Assembly (NCBI GenBank): GCA_900472175.1
Contig: UCHD01000037.1
Span: forward strand, 468 to 44,039
Reading direction: 5' to 3'
Origin: Hyphomicrobiales bacterium
Lineage (GTDB): Bacteria; Pseudomonadota; Alphaproteobacteria; Rhizobiales; Rhizobiaceae
Length of the DNA stretch: 43,572 nt
Below the pieces are notes generated by a model that worked only from the letters and a program-made list of their open reading frames with translations, did no database searches and had not been told where the DNA came from. Positions 31,407 to 43,572 of the stretch are shown here, piece after piece. The position numbers were made by a program, and so were the translations under genes. Every line of letters starts with the position of its first letter. Position 1 is the stretch's first letter.

Positions 31407-33596
31407 ATGTCTGATATTCGCAGTCGCCTTGCCGTTCCTGCTGGACCGGTGGAGGTCAAAGCAGAAAGCACAAACCCGCCTCGGAGTGCCTATGAAGACA
31501 TGGAGGCGGCATGTGCCAAGCTTGAGCAGGCGGTGGAAGAATGCCTGAAGGAAAGCCTGGCCAATGCCTCGCCCCCTACCGGCACCTCAAGCCGGCGGTC
31601 CGAGAGTGAAAATCTGCAGGTACAACGCCCGCACACGATCACCAAAACATTTACCCCACATCAGGGCACAATCCGCGCCACGTTAAAATCCGTTGACAAG
31701 CCGCCGGCTGAGCCGTTGGCACGCGATATTCCGCAGGCCAAGGCAGACGGCGGCATGAAGATTCTTGAGGGCGACAGTGGGCCGGTGTTGATCGATCCTT
31801 CGCCGGCCGGGAAACCGCATGCCGAAGGAGGCGGGAAGGGATCGGGCAGCGGACGCGGTACGTTCCACAAGCGTCTCGGCCCCGTCGATTTTAATGCCAG
31901 CCTCAGGGCAGGCATCAATGCCGTGCGGCACAACCTTATGATTGTCATGTTGTTCACGATCGCGAGCAACGTGCTCGTCCTGGCGATACCGATATACCTT
32001 TTCCAGATTTCAGATCGGGTCCTGACAAGCCGCTCGATCGATACGCTAATCATGCTGACAGTGGTGATCGTCGGCGCAATCATCCTGCAATCCATGTTCG
32101 ACGCGTTGCGGCGCTTCGTGCTGATGCGCACTGCCGTCGAGGTTGCCGCTCAACTTGGGGCGCCGATCCTGAGTGCGGCAGCCCGCGCTTCGCTACAAGG
32201 CAATGGCCGGGAATACCAGGTGTTGGGGGACCTTCAGCAAGTTCGATCGTTTCTCGTCTCCAGAACGCTACTGTCATTTCTTGATGCGCCGATCGCGCCG
32301 GTATTTCTCCTTGCTGTGTTCCTTATTCATCCGCATCTCGGTTTTATCGTCGTGACATCGGCCATCCTGCTGTTGATTCTCACCCAAATAAACCAGCGCA
32401 TGACGGCGACACCCTTCGCGGACGCAAACGTGGCCCAGGTGAAGGCCAATCTTCATTTGGACTCAATGACGCGCAACTCGCAGATCATCAACGCGCTGGC
32501 GATGATACCGGAAGCCGTACATATCTGGGGAAAGGATACCGCAGCCTCCCTGAAGGCCCAGGTCATTGCGCAGGACAGAAATATTGCGATATCAGCGATT
32601 TCAAGGGGTACGCGGCTTTTAACTCAGGTAACGATGCTGGGTTGGGGAGCATATCTCTCGGTTGAGGGTGAATTGACCGGCGGCATGGTGATCGCCTCAT
32701 CGATCATTGCTGGCCGCGCACTCGCGCCGATCGAAGGCGCAATCGAGGGATGGAATCAATTCAGCCAGTCACGGTCCGCCTATAGCCGGATAGCAGCATT
32801 GCTGACGGCTTCGCCGTTAAATTTTGAACGCCTTTATCTGCCGAAGCCTGAAGGACGCCTTGATGTCGAACGGCTGCTTTACGTGCCGCAGGGCACGAAG
32901 CGTGTCGTCCTCAATGGAATCTCATTTGCCTTGCAACCGGGAGATTCCCTGGCGGTGATCGGCAATTCCGGTGCCGGAAAGACGACGCTGGGCAAGATGT
33001 TGGTGGGGTCGATATTGCCGACTTCCGGAAATGTCCGGCTGGACCTGATGGATCTGCGCAACTGGGATCAGCGCCAGTTCGGCGAAAATATCGGCTACCT
33101 GCCGCAGGACGTGCAACTCTTCCCCGGGACCATCAAGGCCAATATTGCCCGGATGAGAACCGACGCCGAGGATGAGCAGGTTTACCGGGCAGCAATGCTG
33201 GCCGACGTTCACGAGATGATTGCCAGCCTGCCGCATGGATACGAGACCGTGGTCGCAGCCGACGGCTCGCCGCTTTCCGGCGGCCAGAAGCAACGTATCG
33301 TGCTTGCCCGCGCGTTTTTCGGCGACCCCCATTTCGTGGTGCTGGACGAGCCCAATTCAAATCTCGACAGCGCGGGCGACGCGGCACTTGCCCGGGCGCT
33401 CGAGCATGCGAAGGAACAAAAGATTACCGTGATAACCATCACCCAGCGTCCCTCACTTCTCAAGAACGTCGACAAGATACTGCTGTTGGTGAACGGAACG
33501 GTGGCGCTGTTCGGCATGCGCACGGATGTGCTGAAAGCGCTGGAAACCCGGGGGATCAATACAGAATCTGGAGTCTTCGGTCATCAACTGCAGTAG
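31407..33596 (+). CDS. Type I secretion system ABC permease/ATPase
   Basis: This 729-residue fused transporter exports proteins across the inner membrane with HlyD and a TolC-type porin. It has a six-TM ABC membrane domain (about residues 170-450, beginning LMIVMLFTIASNVLVLAIPI) and an ATPase with Walker A GNSGAGKTT, the signature LSGGQKQRIVLARAF and Walker B FVVLDEPNSNLD. It belongs to the PrtD/RTX-exporter type without a C39 peptidase. An unusual N-terminal extension of about 165 polar, Pro/Gly-rich residues precedes the first TM. AGGGGG lies just before the start, 8 bp after the module protein stop, so the genes are co-transcribed. Confidence 0.93.
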   Translation: MSDIRSRLAVPAGPVEVKAESTNPPRSAYEDMEAACAKLEQAVEECLKESLANASPPTGTSSRRSESENLQVQRPHTITKTFTPHQGTIRATLKSVDKPPAEPLARDIPQAKADGGMKILEGDSGPVLIDPSPAGKPHAEGGGKGSGSGRGTFHKRLGPVDFNASLRAGINAVRHNLMIVMLFTIASNVLVLAIPIYLFQISDRVLTSRSIDTLIMLTVVIVGAIILQSMFDALRRFVLMRTAVEVAAQLGAPILSAAARASLQGNGREYQVLGDLQQVRSFLVSRTLLSFLDAPIAPVFLLAVFLIHPHLGFIVVTSAILLLILTQINQRMTATPFADANVAQVKANLHLDSMTRNSQIINALAMIPEAVHIWGKDTAASLKAQVIAQDRNIAISAISRGTRLLTQVTMLGWGAYLSVEGELTGGMVIASSIIAGRALAPIEGAIEGWNQFSQSRSAYSRIAALLTASPLNFERLYLPKPEGRLDVERLLYVPQGTKRVVLNGISFALQPGDSLAVIGNSGAGKTTLGKMLVGSILPTSGNVRLDLMDLRNWDQRQFGENIGYLPQDVQLFPGTIKANIARMRTDAEDEQVYRAAMLADVHEMIASLPHGYETVVAADGSPLSGGQKQRIVLARAFFGDPHFVVLDEPNSNLDSAGDAALARALEHAKEQKITVITITQRPSLLKNVDKILLLVNGTVALFGMRTDVLKALETRGINTESGVFGHQLQ

Positions 33597-33607
33597 GAGG
33601 CGCCACC

Positions 33608-34948
33608 ATGCCTGACATCGCTAAGGTCCACGATATACAATGGTATGCTGACGTTCCGAGATCGATTTGGAAGCAGACGACGGTCGGCTTGGTTCTCCTG
33701 GGCGTGTGTTTCGGCGGTTTCGGCGTATGGGCGTCCACAGCCCCGCTGGCGGCAGCAGTCATTGCGCAAGGCAGTTTCGTTGCCACGGGCCAAAACAAGA
33801 TCCTGCAGCATCTGGAAGGTGGGGTCATCAAGGAGATTCTGGTCAGCGAAGGTGATCAAGTTGTCGAAAACCAGCCACTTGTCCGGCTCGATGAGACTGC
33901 GGCACAGGCCAGAAAACGCGAGCTGTTTTTGCGGCGCATAAGATTGGATGTGACTGCGGCGCGGCTGACGGCACAATTCGAGAACAACGACATTCTCGAT
34001 ATCACAAGCCTGCTGAGTGAACATCGGGCCGATCAGGATGTCTGGTCGATCCTCGTCAGCCAGCAACTCAATTTCAAGGCCCAGCAGCATAAGCTCACCA
34101 GCGAACTCTCGCTGCTCGAGCAAAACACCAAAGCCCTGCAATTTCGCGAAATTGGATATACGCGGCAGCGTAGCGCGACCATGCGGCAGCTGGACCTGCT
34201 CAATGACGAGCTTGAAAGCAAGAAAGTCTTGATGACCAAAGGGCTTGTGCGTGGAAACGAGGTCAAGGCCATACAAAGGGCAATTGCCGAGGCTGAGGGA
34301 CAGGTCGGACGCCTCGAGGCCGAGGTGGCGGAAACGCAAGCCCAGATGGTCAAGGGCCAGCAGGAAGTCCTGAGAGCTGAAGGCGCCTATCAGGAGGAAG
34401 CTCTCGAGCAGTTGCAATCGATCCAAAGTGAGCGCGATACGGTTCGCGAACAGTTGCGCGAGGCCGAAAATGTTCTGAAACGCGCGACCATCAATGCGCC
34501 CGTTGCCGGGACTGTTGTCCGCATCCACTACCACACAACCGGTGGCGTCATCGAAAGCGGCAAGGCAATTCTCGAAATACTGCCTGCCGGGGTTCCGTTG
34601 ATCATTGAAGCGCAGATTCCTCGCAATGACATCGACAGTGTCAAGCTGGGGCAGGACGCCACGCTCCGTTTGATCGCACTCAACCAGCGGACAACGCCGG
34701 TCCTCAAAGGTAAAGTCTTCTATATTTCGGCGGACGCACTCCAGGACAGCAAGCCGGGGATGGCCTTCCACGACGTCTATCTTGCGCGCATCAATATTAC
34801 GCCGCTGGAACTGGCTCGGGTACAAGGTTTCTCTCCCACACCCGGCATGCCCGTGGAAGTGATGATCCAGACATCTGAGCGGACTTTCTTCAGTTATCTC
34901 GCTAAGCCGGTGACCGACAGCATGTCCAGAGCCTTCTCCGAACAGTGA
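33608..34948 (+). CDS. Type I secretion HlyD-family membrane fusion protein
   Basis: This 446-residue periplasmic adaptor has an N-terminal cytoplasmic stretch, one TM (TTVGLVLLGVCFGGFGVWAS, about residues 25-44), a lipoyl half (NKILQHLEGGVIKEILVSEG), a long coiled coil (about residues 95-290) and the HlyD C-terminal domain (ATINAPVAGTVVRIHYHTTG; GMPVEVMIQTSERTFFSYLA). It matches PrtE/HlyD in length and plan. AGGAGG lies just before the start, 11 bp after the ABC gene. It bridges the ABC protein to an outer-membrane channel encoded elsewhere. Confidence 0.94.
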   Translation: MPDIAKVHDIQWYADVPRSIWKQTTVGLVLLGVCFGGFGVWASTAPLAAAVIAQGSFVATGQNKILQHLEGGVIKEILVSEGDQVVENQPLVRLDETAAQARKRELFLRRIRLDVTAARLTAQFENNDILDITSLLSEHRADQDVWSILVSQQLNFKAQQHKLTSELSLLEQNTKALQFREIGYTRQRSATMRQLDLLNDELESKKVLMTKGLVRGNEVKAIQRAIAEAEGQVGRLEAEVAETQAQMVKGQQEVLRAEGAYQEEALEQLQSIQSERDTVREQLREAENVLKRATINAPVAGTVVRIHYHTTGGVIESGKAILEILPAGVPLIIEAQIPRNDIDSVKLGQDATLRLIALNQRTTPVLKGKVFYISADALQDSKPGMAFHDVYLARINITPLELARVQGFSPTPGMPVEVMIQTSERTFFSYLAKPVTDSMSRAFSEQ

Positions 34949-35337
34949 GCTCCCGGTTTGCCGATACGACCTAACGGCTGGCAGGACGACGAGCGGGTTC
35001 TCTCCGGAGGCCCGCGCGCTTGTGCTGTGCGGATGGTTGTGGAGAATGACGCCGGGAACCTCTTGCGCATGGCGACCGTCTTTACGATCATGGTCACGAT
35101 CGATTGCCCGGAGCATTGACTGAATGATTGGAGAAAGGCCGATGTTGGCTGAGAACGCGAGCATGGGCCGACGCGGGGCCGGCCCATTTTCTGCCGTCTC
35201 ACATGTCTCTCAACAACGACGGTCGCGCGCAAGGCTGGGGAACGCACATTGTGATCGCCACGCCGTTTGACGTGACTGTGCCTTCGCAATAGACCTTGGG
35301 GAGCTTGCCCCCGAGCAGACTATCGTTCCGTCAGATA
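34949..35337. other. Intergenic region after the secretion operon
   Basis: About 390 bp lie between the converging HlyD and Hint-domain genes. Short open frames here lack ribosome sites and family resemblance, and no clear terminator with a T tract is seen. The stretch may be remnant DNA of an older insertion, but nothing recognisable survives. Confidence 0.4.
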
Positions 35338-36183
35338 TCAGCCGATCATTTGCGCGGCTCGCAACGCAATTCTTTCATGCGCCGCACGAGCGGGTTGCTG
35401 TATCCGAAGCATCCGGCGAACCCTGACCGGTAGCAGCGCCTTCAGGTGCTCCCTGCCGGAATCCCGTCCCACGATGGGTGCGAAAGGTGTCATGGCAGAT
35501 TTTTTACCGGCGGGATGCCTGCGAGCGAATTCACCGAAGTTGGTGAAAGCCTCGTGGTTGCCCTCCTTGAGGAGGAGCGTCTCTGCTGCAGCGCCCTCAG
35601 CGAGGACTCCTTCGTGTGTGTCGAGCACAATATGGTAATATTCGATCATCTCCCGATCATCCGGGAGGGCAGGCGTGATCGAGATGCCGTTGACGAGATC
35701 CTTCGCTCTGATGAGCACGCCGTCGATGAACAGGGCGTGGCCGGGAGAGACGTAGAGATCCCTGTGCGGGGTCTGAGGATCAATCGCATGCCGGGCGACA
35801 CGGATGGGAACCACGCTTGAAGGCCAGGAGGCACCGTTCTTCTTGTACACGTGACGGCCGATCCATTTGACGGCCATGTCCTTGCCATTCACGGTCTTCA
35901 CAAGATCACCGATTTTCAGGCGCTCTATACTGATTTCGCCGGCCTTTGTCATGATGGCCGTGCCGCAGAGAAAGCACATGGGATCGCGATCTTTACCTCC
36001 ATTCCCATGGCCACCCTTTTTCCACCAACGTCTCCCCATTGCTTCGGCGACCGAAGCTGGAAATATCGTCGTCGCCGCCAAGGCACTCAGTGCAGCAACC
36101 CGCGCACCCGTCACCCCAGCCAAACCGAGAAAATGACGTCGCGCACCATCGACTTGCGCCTGCCGTTCTTCCTGTGACGACAT
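35338..36183 (-). CDS. Exported Hint-domain protein (Tat-type signal)
   Basis: This 281-residue protein has a Tat-like leader (GARRHFLGLAGVTG, hydrophobic core to about residue 45, AEA before a basic WWKK stretch) and then a Hint (hedgehog/intein) domain from about residue 70. The domain opens with CFLCGTAIMTKAGEI and continues IERLKIGDLVKTVNG, VKWIGRHVY, DLYVSPGHALFIDGVLI and EYYHIVLDTHEGVLAEG, the block order of bacterial Hint_2 proteins. The first Cys would be the nucleophile for N-S acyl shift. Such domains often occur at the ends of secreted alphaproteobacterial proteins; here the domain stands nearly alone, converging on the type I secretion genes. It may process a surface protein, but no partner is shown. 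Confidence 0.82.
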   Translation of the reverse strand: MSSQEERQAQVDGARRHFLGLAGVTGARVAALSALAATTIFPASVAEAMGRRWWKKGGHGNGGKDRDPMCFLCGTAIMTKAGEISIERLKIGDLVKTVNGKDMAVKWIGRHVYKKNGASWPSSVVPIRVARHAIDPQTPHRDLYVSPGHALFIDGVLIRAKDLVNGISITPALPDDREMIEYYHIVLDTHEGVLAEGAAAETLLLKEGNHEAFTNFGEFARRHPAGKKSAMTPFAPIVGRDSGREHLKALLPVRVRRMLRIQQPARAAHERIALRAAQMIG

Positions 36184-36414
36184 TGTAATCTCCTTTTTGA
36201 CTTCACCCGATCAGTTCGTCATTCAAGGAAACCAGTATATTCTCTCCCGGCCTAAACGCCCATCACACCAAGAGGAGGGGGTGGCTTGTATCTTTGGAGT
36301 AGGCATTCGGTTTTGAACACGTTGCCGCGGGCTCACGCGCCGCCCCATAATCACGTTATCGTGTTTCGGCAGTGGAAAGCAGGCTCGGGAAAGTAGCCAA
36401 GTCTCCTCCCGAAA

Positions 36415-37212
36415 CTAGGCTTTGCTTTTCTCCGGGACCTGTCGATCCAGCTTCAGGCTCAGTGGCGGTGCGTCCTTCTCAAAAACCTCCACCCTCCGAT
36501 CGTAAACGGGAGAAATCGTGCCCATCATACGGTCCCAGAACGAGAAGTAGTTGGCGAAGTTGTACTTGAACTCCGCATGGTGCTGATCGTGATAGGTTGT
36601 GCACAGCATGGGCGAGGGGTGGCGGGCCGTCCTTGAGGCGAAATATTCAAAGCCGGCGTGGCCGAAGGTGCCGTTGATCTGGTCGAACAGCCGGTTGGCC
36701 AACAGGATCACGGGCGAAAACGGCACGATGAAAACGATCACCGCATAAAATCCCTGCGACAGCGCGGTATCGACAAGCCCGATGGAATCATTGCTCCAGA
36801 CAGTCGGCGCTACGCTGCGATGATGCTCGATATGGTACTTGTAGAAATACTTGGTATGGAGCAGCCGGTGCGCAAAATAGAACCAGGCGTCGAACAGCAC
36901 CATGCAGAGGAGGAACAGGGGGGCAGCAGTCCACCAGCTAAACTCCCAGGGCTGCATGGTCCAGCCCTTGTATTGAGCGAAAAGGCCGATGGCCACGGAC
37001 GTGCAGGTGACGAGAATAGAGGCGAGGCTCAGGCGGATTTCAGCGGCCTTGCGTTTTTCGCCTCGCCGGTTCTTCTGGATGCGGCGCTCAGGATTGCGAT
37101 TGTTGAGCCAGGTAATGCCGTAACCGAGCGTGAAATAAACCGCTACAGTTACAGCGTAAAGAATGGCGAGCAGCACGGAAAACTCCGCAAGCCCTTCGAA
37201 AAAACCTCTCAT
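36415..37212 (-). CDS. Fatty acid hydroxylase / sterol desaturase family membrane protein
   Basis: This 265-residue inner-membrane di-iron enzyme has four or so TM helices and the histidine boxes HRLLH, HIEHH and, near the C-terminus, TTYHDQHHAEF, which bind the two irons. Members hydroxylate or desaturate lipids such as fatty acids, carotenoids or sterol-like compounds using oxygen. The substrate cannot be assigned. The start at 37212 has AGGA close upstream. It stands alone between the Hint gene and the methylmalonyl-CoA mutase gene; a role in membrane or lipid A modification is possible but not shown. Confidence 0.87.
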   Translation of the reverse strand: MRGFFEGLAEFSVLLAILYAVTVAVYFTLGYGITWLNNRNPERRIQKNRRGEKRKAAEIRLSLASILVTCTSVAIGLFAQYKGWTMQPWEFSWWTAAPLFLLCMVLFDAWFYFAHRLLHTKYFYKYHIEHHRSVAPTVWSNDSIGLVDTALSQGFYAVIVFIVPFSPVILLANRLFDQINGTFGHAGFEYFASRTARHPSPMLCTTYHDQHHAEFKYNFANYFSFWDRMMGTISPVYDRRVEVFEKDAPPLSLKLDRQVPEKSKA

Positions 37213-37388
37213 CGGTCCTGATATTCCTTTTGCACTTTTTTGGGGCCCGTAAAGGCAAAGATGTCGATTTGCGCTGAGAGCTGATCCGTATTTACGGTAT
37301 CGTTCGTGTCAGTTGTGCACGTCAAGGGGTTCTGTTGGCTAATTTTAGCGGATCTGCATCCTGATTGACGCCGGTTGGAAGAAGGCGG

Positions 37389-39530
<2,142 letters not shown>

Positions 39531-39560
39531 GGGAAAGTCTCCTTGCATCGATCGAACGTA

Positions 39561-39680
39561 CACCCTCCCCTTGAGGGGGAGGGTCGGCACGCAGTGCCGG
39601 GGTGGGGTGACGCTTCAAACGTCCCTGACCATCACCCCCACCCGCCGCTTTGCGGCGGCCTCCCCCCTCAAGGGGGAGGT
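39561..39680. repeat. RIME-like palindromic mosaic repeat upstream of scpA
   Basis: A chain of four GC-rich hairpins (ACCCTCCCC facing GGGGAGGGT; CGGCA-CGCAG-TGCCG; CCGCCGC-TTT-GCGGCGG; CTCCCCCCTCAAGGGGGAG) is arranged so that the left and right halves also form one large imperfect palindrome about the GTGGGGTGA/ATCACCCCCAC pair. This is the rhizobial mosaic-element style, but of a different sequence family from the one at 16.8 kb. It begins about 30 bp upstream of the scpA start. Confidence 0.82.
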
Positions 39681-40435
39681 AGAAGTCTGCCTCAACCGTC
39701 TTTAACCACGCGCGCGATCCGCGCCGTGGGGCTGCTGCAACGACACTCGGACGGGGCGCTGGAAGCTGCCGCGAGAGAGTAGAATAGATGGCACCTTTCA
39801 GCACCCCGTTCAGCGGTTTATGCCTGCGACTTGGGTCTCTCTGAGGTGGCTCGCTAGAATGGTGCTCGTCTGACCCGATGGAGCCCGGCCGAACCAATTT
39901 ATCGGCAACACTCCACCCTGCCGCCGCCGGTGCCTCCGATGTCCTCTTCCCCATGCCGGGGAAAGTCCGAGGAATCGGACGGGCTTTTGGCGCATCCGGC
40001 GAAACCATTCCGTTTGCCACCCTGTATGCCGCACAGGCACGCCCGGCGCGCTCTTTCGGGCATCCGAAGCGGGATGGCTTGACCGTTGCCTCACCGCTTC
40101 TCCCGTGTCGCCGGAGGGAGAGCATTTTCCGCAGACCCCCGATGCCAGGATTTGCGTCATCCCCTTGCACCAAACGCCGGTCCCACCTGACTGCCACGCC
40201 TGGCAGCGTATCCGATGGCGGGATGGACAGAGTATGGCATGGATGCTCTGGGCGGGGATGAAAGACCATTCGATTTCTCTGAAGCCGTTGTTTTTGTTCA
40301 CGGTGACGGGGATTTATATGCCCGCTCGGCAACACGATCCAGAGCCCGGTTGGCTGGACCTCCGTTTGTCTCTTCGGGATATTCCCCGCTTGAGGGCAGG
40401 ACTATCGCATATGGGCCGAAGGCGGCGGCATACGC
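39681..40435. other. Non-coding, repeat-flanked stretch between scpA and pccA
   Basis: About 750 bp hold several overlapping open frames on both strands (for example 39810-40301 minus and 39878-40261 plus). Their translations are Arg/Pro/Ser-rich, lack ribosome sites and match no family I know. Flanked by palindromic elements at both ends, the stretch resembles a multi-copy rhizobial intergenic element more than a gene. I see no promoter or RNA gene I can name. Confidence 0.5.
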
Positions 40436-40462
40436 CCTCTTCTCCCCGTTGGGGAGAAGAGG
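40436..40462. terminator. Hairpin downstream of pccA
   Basis: A 12-bp perfect stem (CCTCTTCTCCCC and its complement) with a GTT loop lies 16 bp beyond the pccA stop on the minus strand. It has no T tract on that strand, so it is either a weak terminator or part of a palindromic repeat family that also serves to protect the mRNA 3' end. Confidence 0.6.
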
Positions 40463-40477
40463 CATTCGGCGCGGCCA

Positions 40478-42481
<2,004 letters not shown>

Positions 42482-42555
42482 TTTCTTCTCGATCTATTCA
42501 ATCTTGCTGTTTTTTCGTCATCCCCGGTTTGGTTAGAGGATGGATTGCGCCAACA

Positions 42556-43572
42556 CTATAGCGGGATCGTATCGTGTTTTCGCCATAGTTGTTCCTTGCG
42601 CTTGTTCCTGAGTGAAGCAAAGGCGCGGGCGATGCGGCGGCGCGATGAGTGGGGCATGATCACCTCGTCGATGAAGCCGCGTTCGGCGGCGACGAAGGGG
42701 TTGGCGAAACGCTCCTCGTATTCCTTCGTCCGGGCGGCGATCTTGTCGGCGTCGCCGAGCTCGGAACGGTAGAGGATTTCGGTCGCGCCTTTGGCGCCCA
42801 TCACGGCGATTTCGGCGGTCGGCCAGGCATAGTTGATGTCAGCGCCGATATGTTTCGACGCCATGACGTCATAGGCGCCGCCATAGGCCTTTCGCGTGAT
42901 CAAGGTCACCATCGGCACCGTCGCCTGGCTATAGGCGAACAGCAGCTTGGCGCCATGCTTGATGACGCCGCCATATTCCTGGGCCACGCCGGGCAAGAAG
43001 CCGGGCACGTCGACCAGCGTCAGGATCGGGATCGAGAAGGCATCGCAGAAGCGGACGAAGCGGGCCGCCTTGCGCGATGAGTCGATATCGAGGCAGCCGG
43101 CCAGCACCATCGGCTGGTTGGCGACGACGCCGACCGTTTGGCCTTCCAGCCGGATGAAGCCGGTGATGATGTTCTTGGCAAAGGCTTCCTGCAGCTCGAA
43201 GAAATCGCCTTCATCGGCGATCGCATGAATGAGCTCCTTCATGTCGTAGGGCTTGGCCGAGCTATCGGGGATCAGCGTGTCCAGCCGGTTTTCGAGGCGG
43301 GCCGGATCGTCGTGGAAGGGGCGGACCGGCGGCTTTTCGCGGTTGTTGGCGGGTAAGAAATCGAACAGCAGCCGGACCTGCTCCAGCGTCTCGATGTCGT
43401 TTTCATAAGCCGCATCGGCGACCGAGGACTTTTTCGTGTGTGTACCGGCGCCGCCAAGTTCTTCAGCCGTGACGATCTCGTTGGTGACGGTCTTCACCAC
43501 GTCGGGGCCGGTGACGAACATGTAAGAGCTGTCGCGCACCATGAAGATGAAGTCGGTCATGGCCGGAGAATA
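42556..43572 (-). CDS. pccB: Propionyl-CoA carboxylase beta subunit, 5' partial
   Basis: This is the C-terminal 338 residues of the carboxyltransferase subunit; the full family length is about 510. The frame is open to the window end, and the codons before the internal Met ([20 protein letters not shown]) belong to the protein, so that Met is not the start. Signature segments are [54 protein letters not shown] and [20 protein letters not shown]. It transfers carboxyl from PccA biotin to propionyl-CoA to make methylmalonyl-CoA. Confidence 0.95.
   Translation of the reverse strand, partial: YSPAMTDFIFMVRDSSYMFVTGPDVVKTVTNEIVTAEELGGAGTHTKKSSVADAAYENDIETLEQVRLLFDFLPANNREKPPVRPFHDDPARLENRLDTLIPDSSAKPYDMKELIHAIADEGDFFELQEAFAKNIITGFIRLEGQTVGVVANQPMVLAGCLDIDSSRKAARFVRFCDAFSIPILTLVDVPGFLPGVAQEYGGVIKHGAKLLFAYSQATVPMVTLITRKAYGGAYDVMASKHIGADINYAWPTAEIAVMGAKGATEILYRSELGDADKIAARTKEYEERFANPFVAAERGFIDEVIMPHSSRRRIARAFASLRNKRKEQLWRKHDTIPL

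Noticed and set aside
33584..35164. 526-codon open frame on the minus strand
   Set aside because: It is antisense to the clear HlyD-family gene and has no recognisable domain; only the last 215 bases lie in intergenic DNA.
43560..43560. Met at 43560 as the start of pccB
   Set aside because: The codons beyond it (YSPA before MTDF) continue known PccB sequence and the family is about 170 residues longer, so the gene is cut by the window edge.

Overview
The window looks like a chromosomal (or chromid) segment of a Rhizobiaceae alphaproteobacterium (Rhizobium/Agrobacterium/Sinorhizobium group). The gene products read as rhizobial throughout, the GC content is high, and intergenic spaces carry the large palindromic GC-rich mosaic repeats (RIME-like) typical of these genomes. 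No rRNA, tRNA or CRISPR array was seen. Both ends cut genes: an Ldh-family oxidoreductase at the left and propionyl-CoA carboxylase beta at the right.

Layout. (1) 1-4.7 kb: a hydroxyproline/proline-derivative catabolic cluster. It holds a Delta1-pyrroline-2-carboxylate reductase-like enzyme, a DapA-family deaminase, two FadR-type GntR regulators with palindromic candidate operators, and a proline racemase superfamily enzyme. (2) 4.7-10 kb: a leftward operon encoding a seven-TM AraC regulator, a periplasmic adaptor, a LolD/MacB-like ATPase and two FtsX permeases, i.e. a complete inner-membrane exporter. (3) 10.1-12.1 kb: a LysR regulator divergent from a YeiH-family transporter, with an LTTR-type box between them. 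(4) 12.2-25.1 kb: the full assimilatory nitrate/nitrite locus, reading leftward: nasT-nasS, a sigma54 promoter and attenuated leader, nrtA-nrtB-ATPase, nirB-nirD, a RIME repeat, nasA, cysG and a small membrane protein. (5) 25.1-36.2 kb: an accessory block. It starts with a decayed IS6-type transposase. Then come a small HEPN-like protein coupled to an atypical LuxR response regulator, a very Gly/Asn-rich protein, a protein built from repeated IxQTNxLxDxD modules, a type I secretion ABC ATPase, its HlyD partner, and a Tat-type Hint-domain protein. (6) 36.4-43.6 kb: a membrane fatty-acid-hydroxylase family enzyme and the propionyl-CoA to succinyl-CoA genes (methylmalonyl-CoA mutase, PccA, PccB), separated by a repeat-rich non-coding stretch.

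How the genes work together. Imported nitrate is reduced by NasA and NirBD, with siroheme from CysG; NasS/NasT would relieve termination in the nrtA leader when nitrate is present, on top of nitrogen control through sigma54. The type I secretion block is the best candidate for a poorly described system. Its two putative substrates differ greatly in composition but share one short motif, they are separated by a strong hairpin, and they sit directly upstream of a dedicated ABC/HlyD pair. No RTX nonapeptide repeats are visible in either. Functions there are inferred from context and composition, not from family knowledge.
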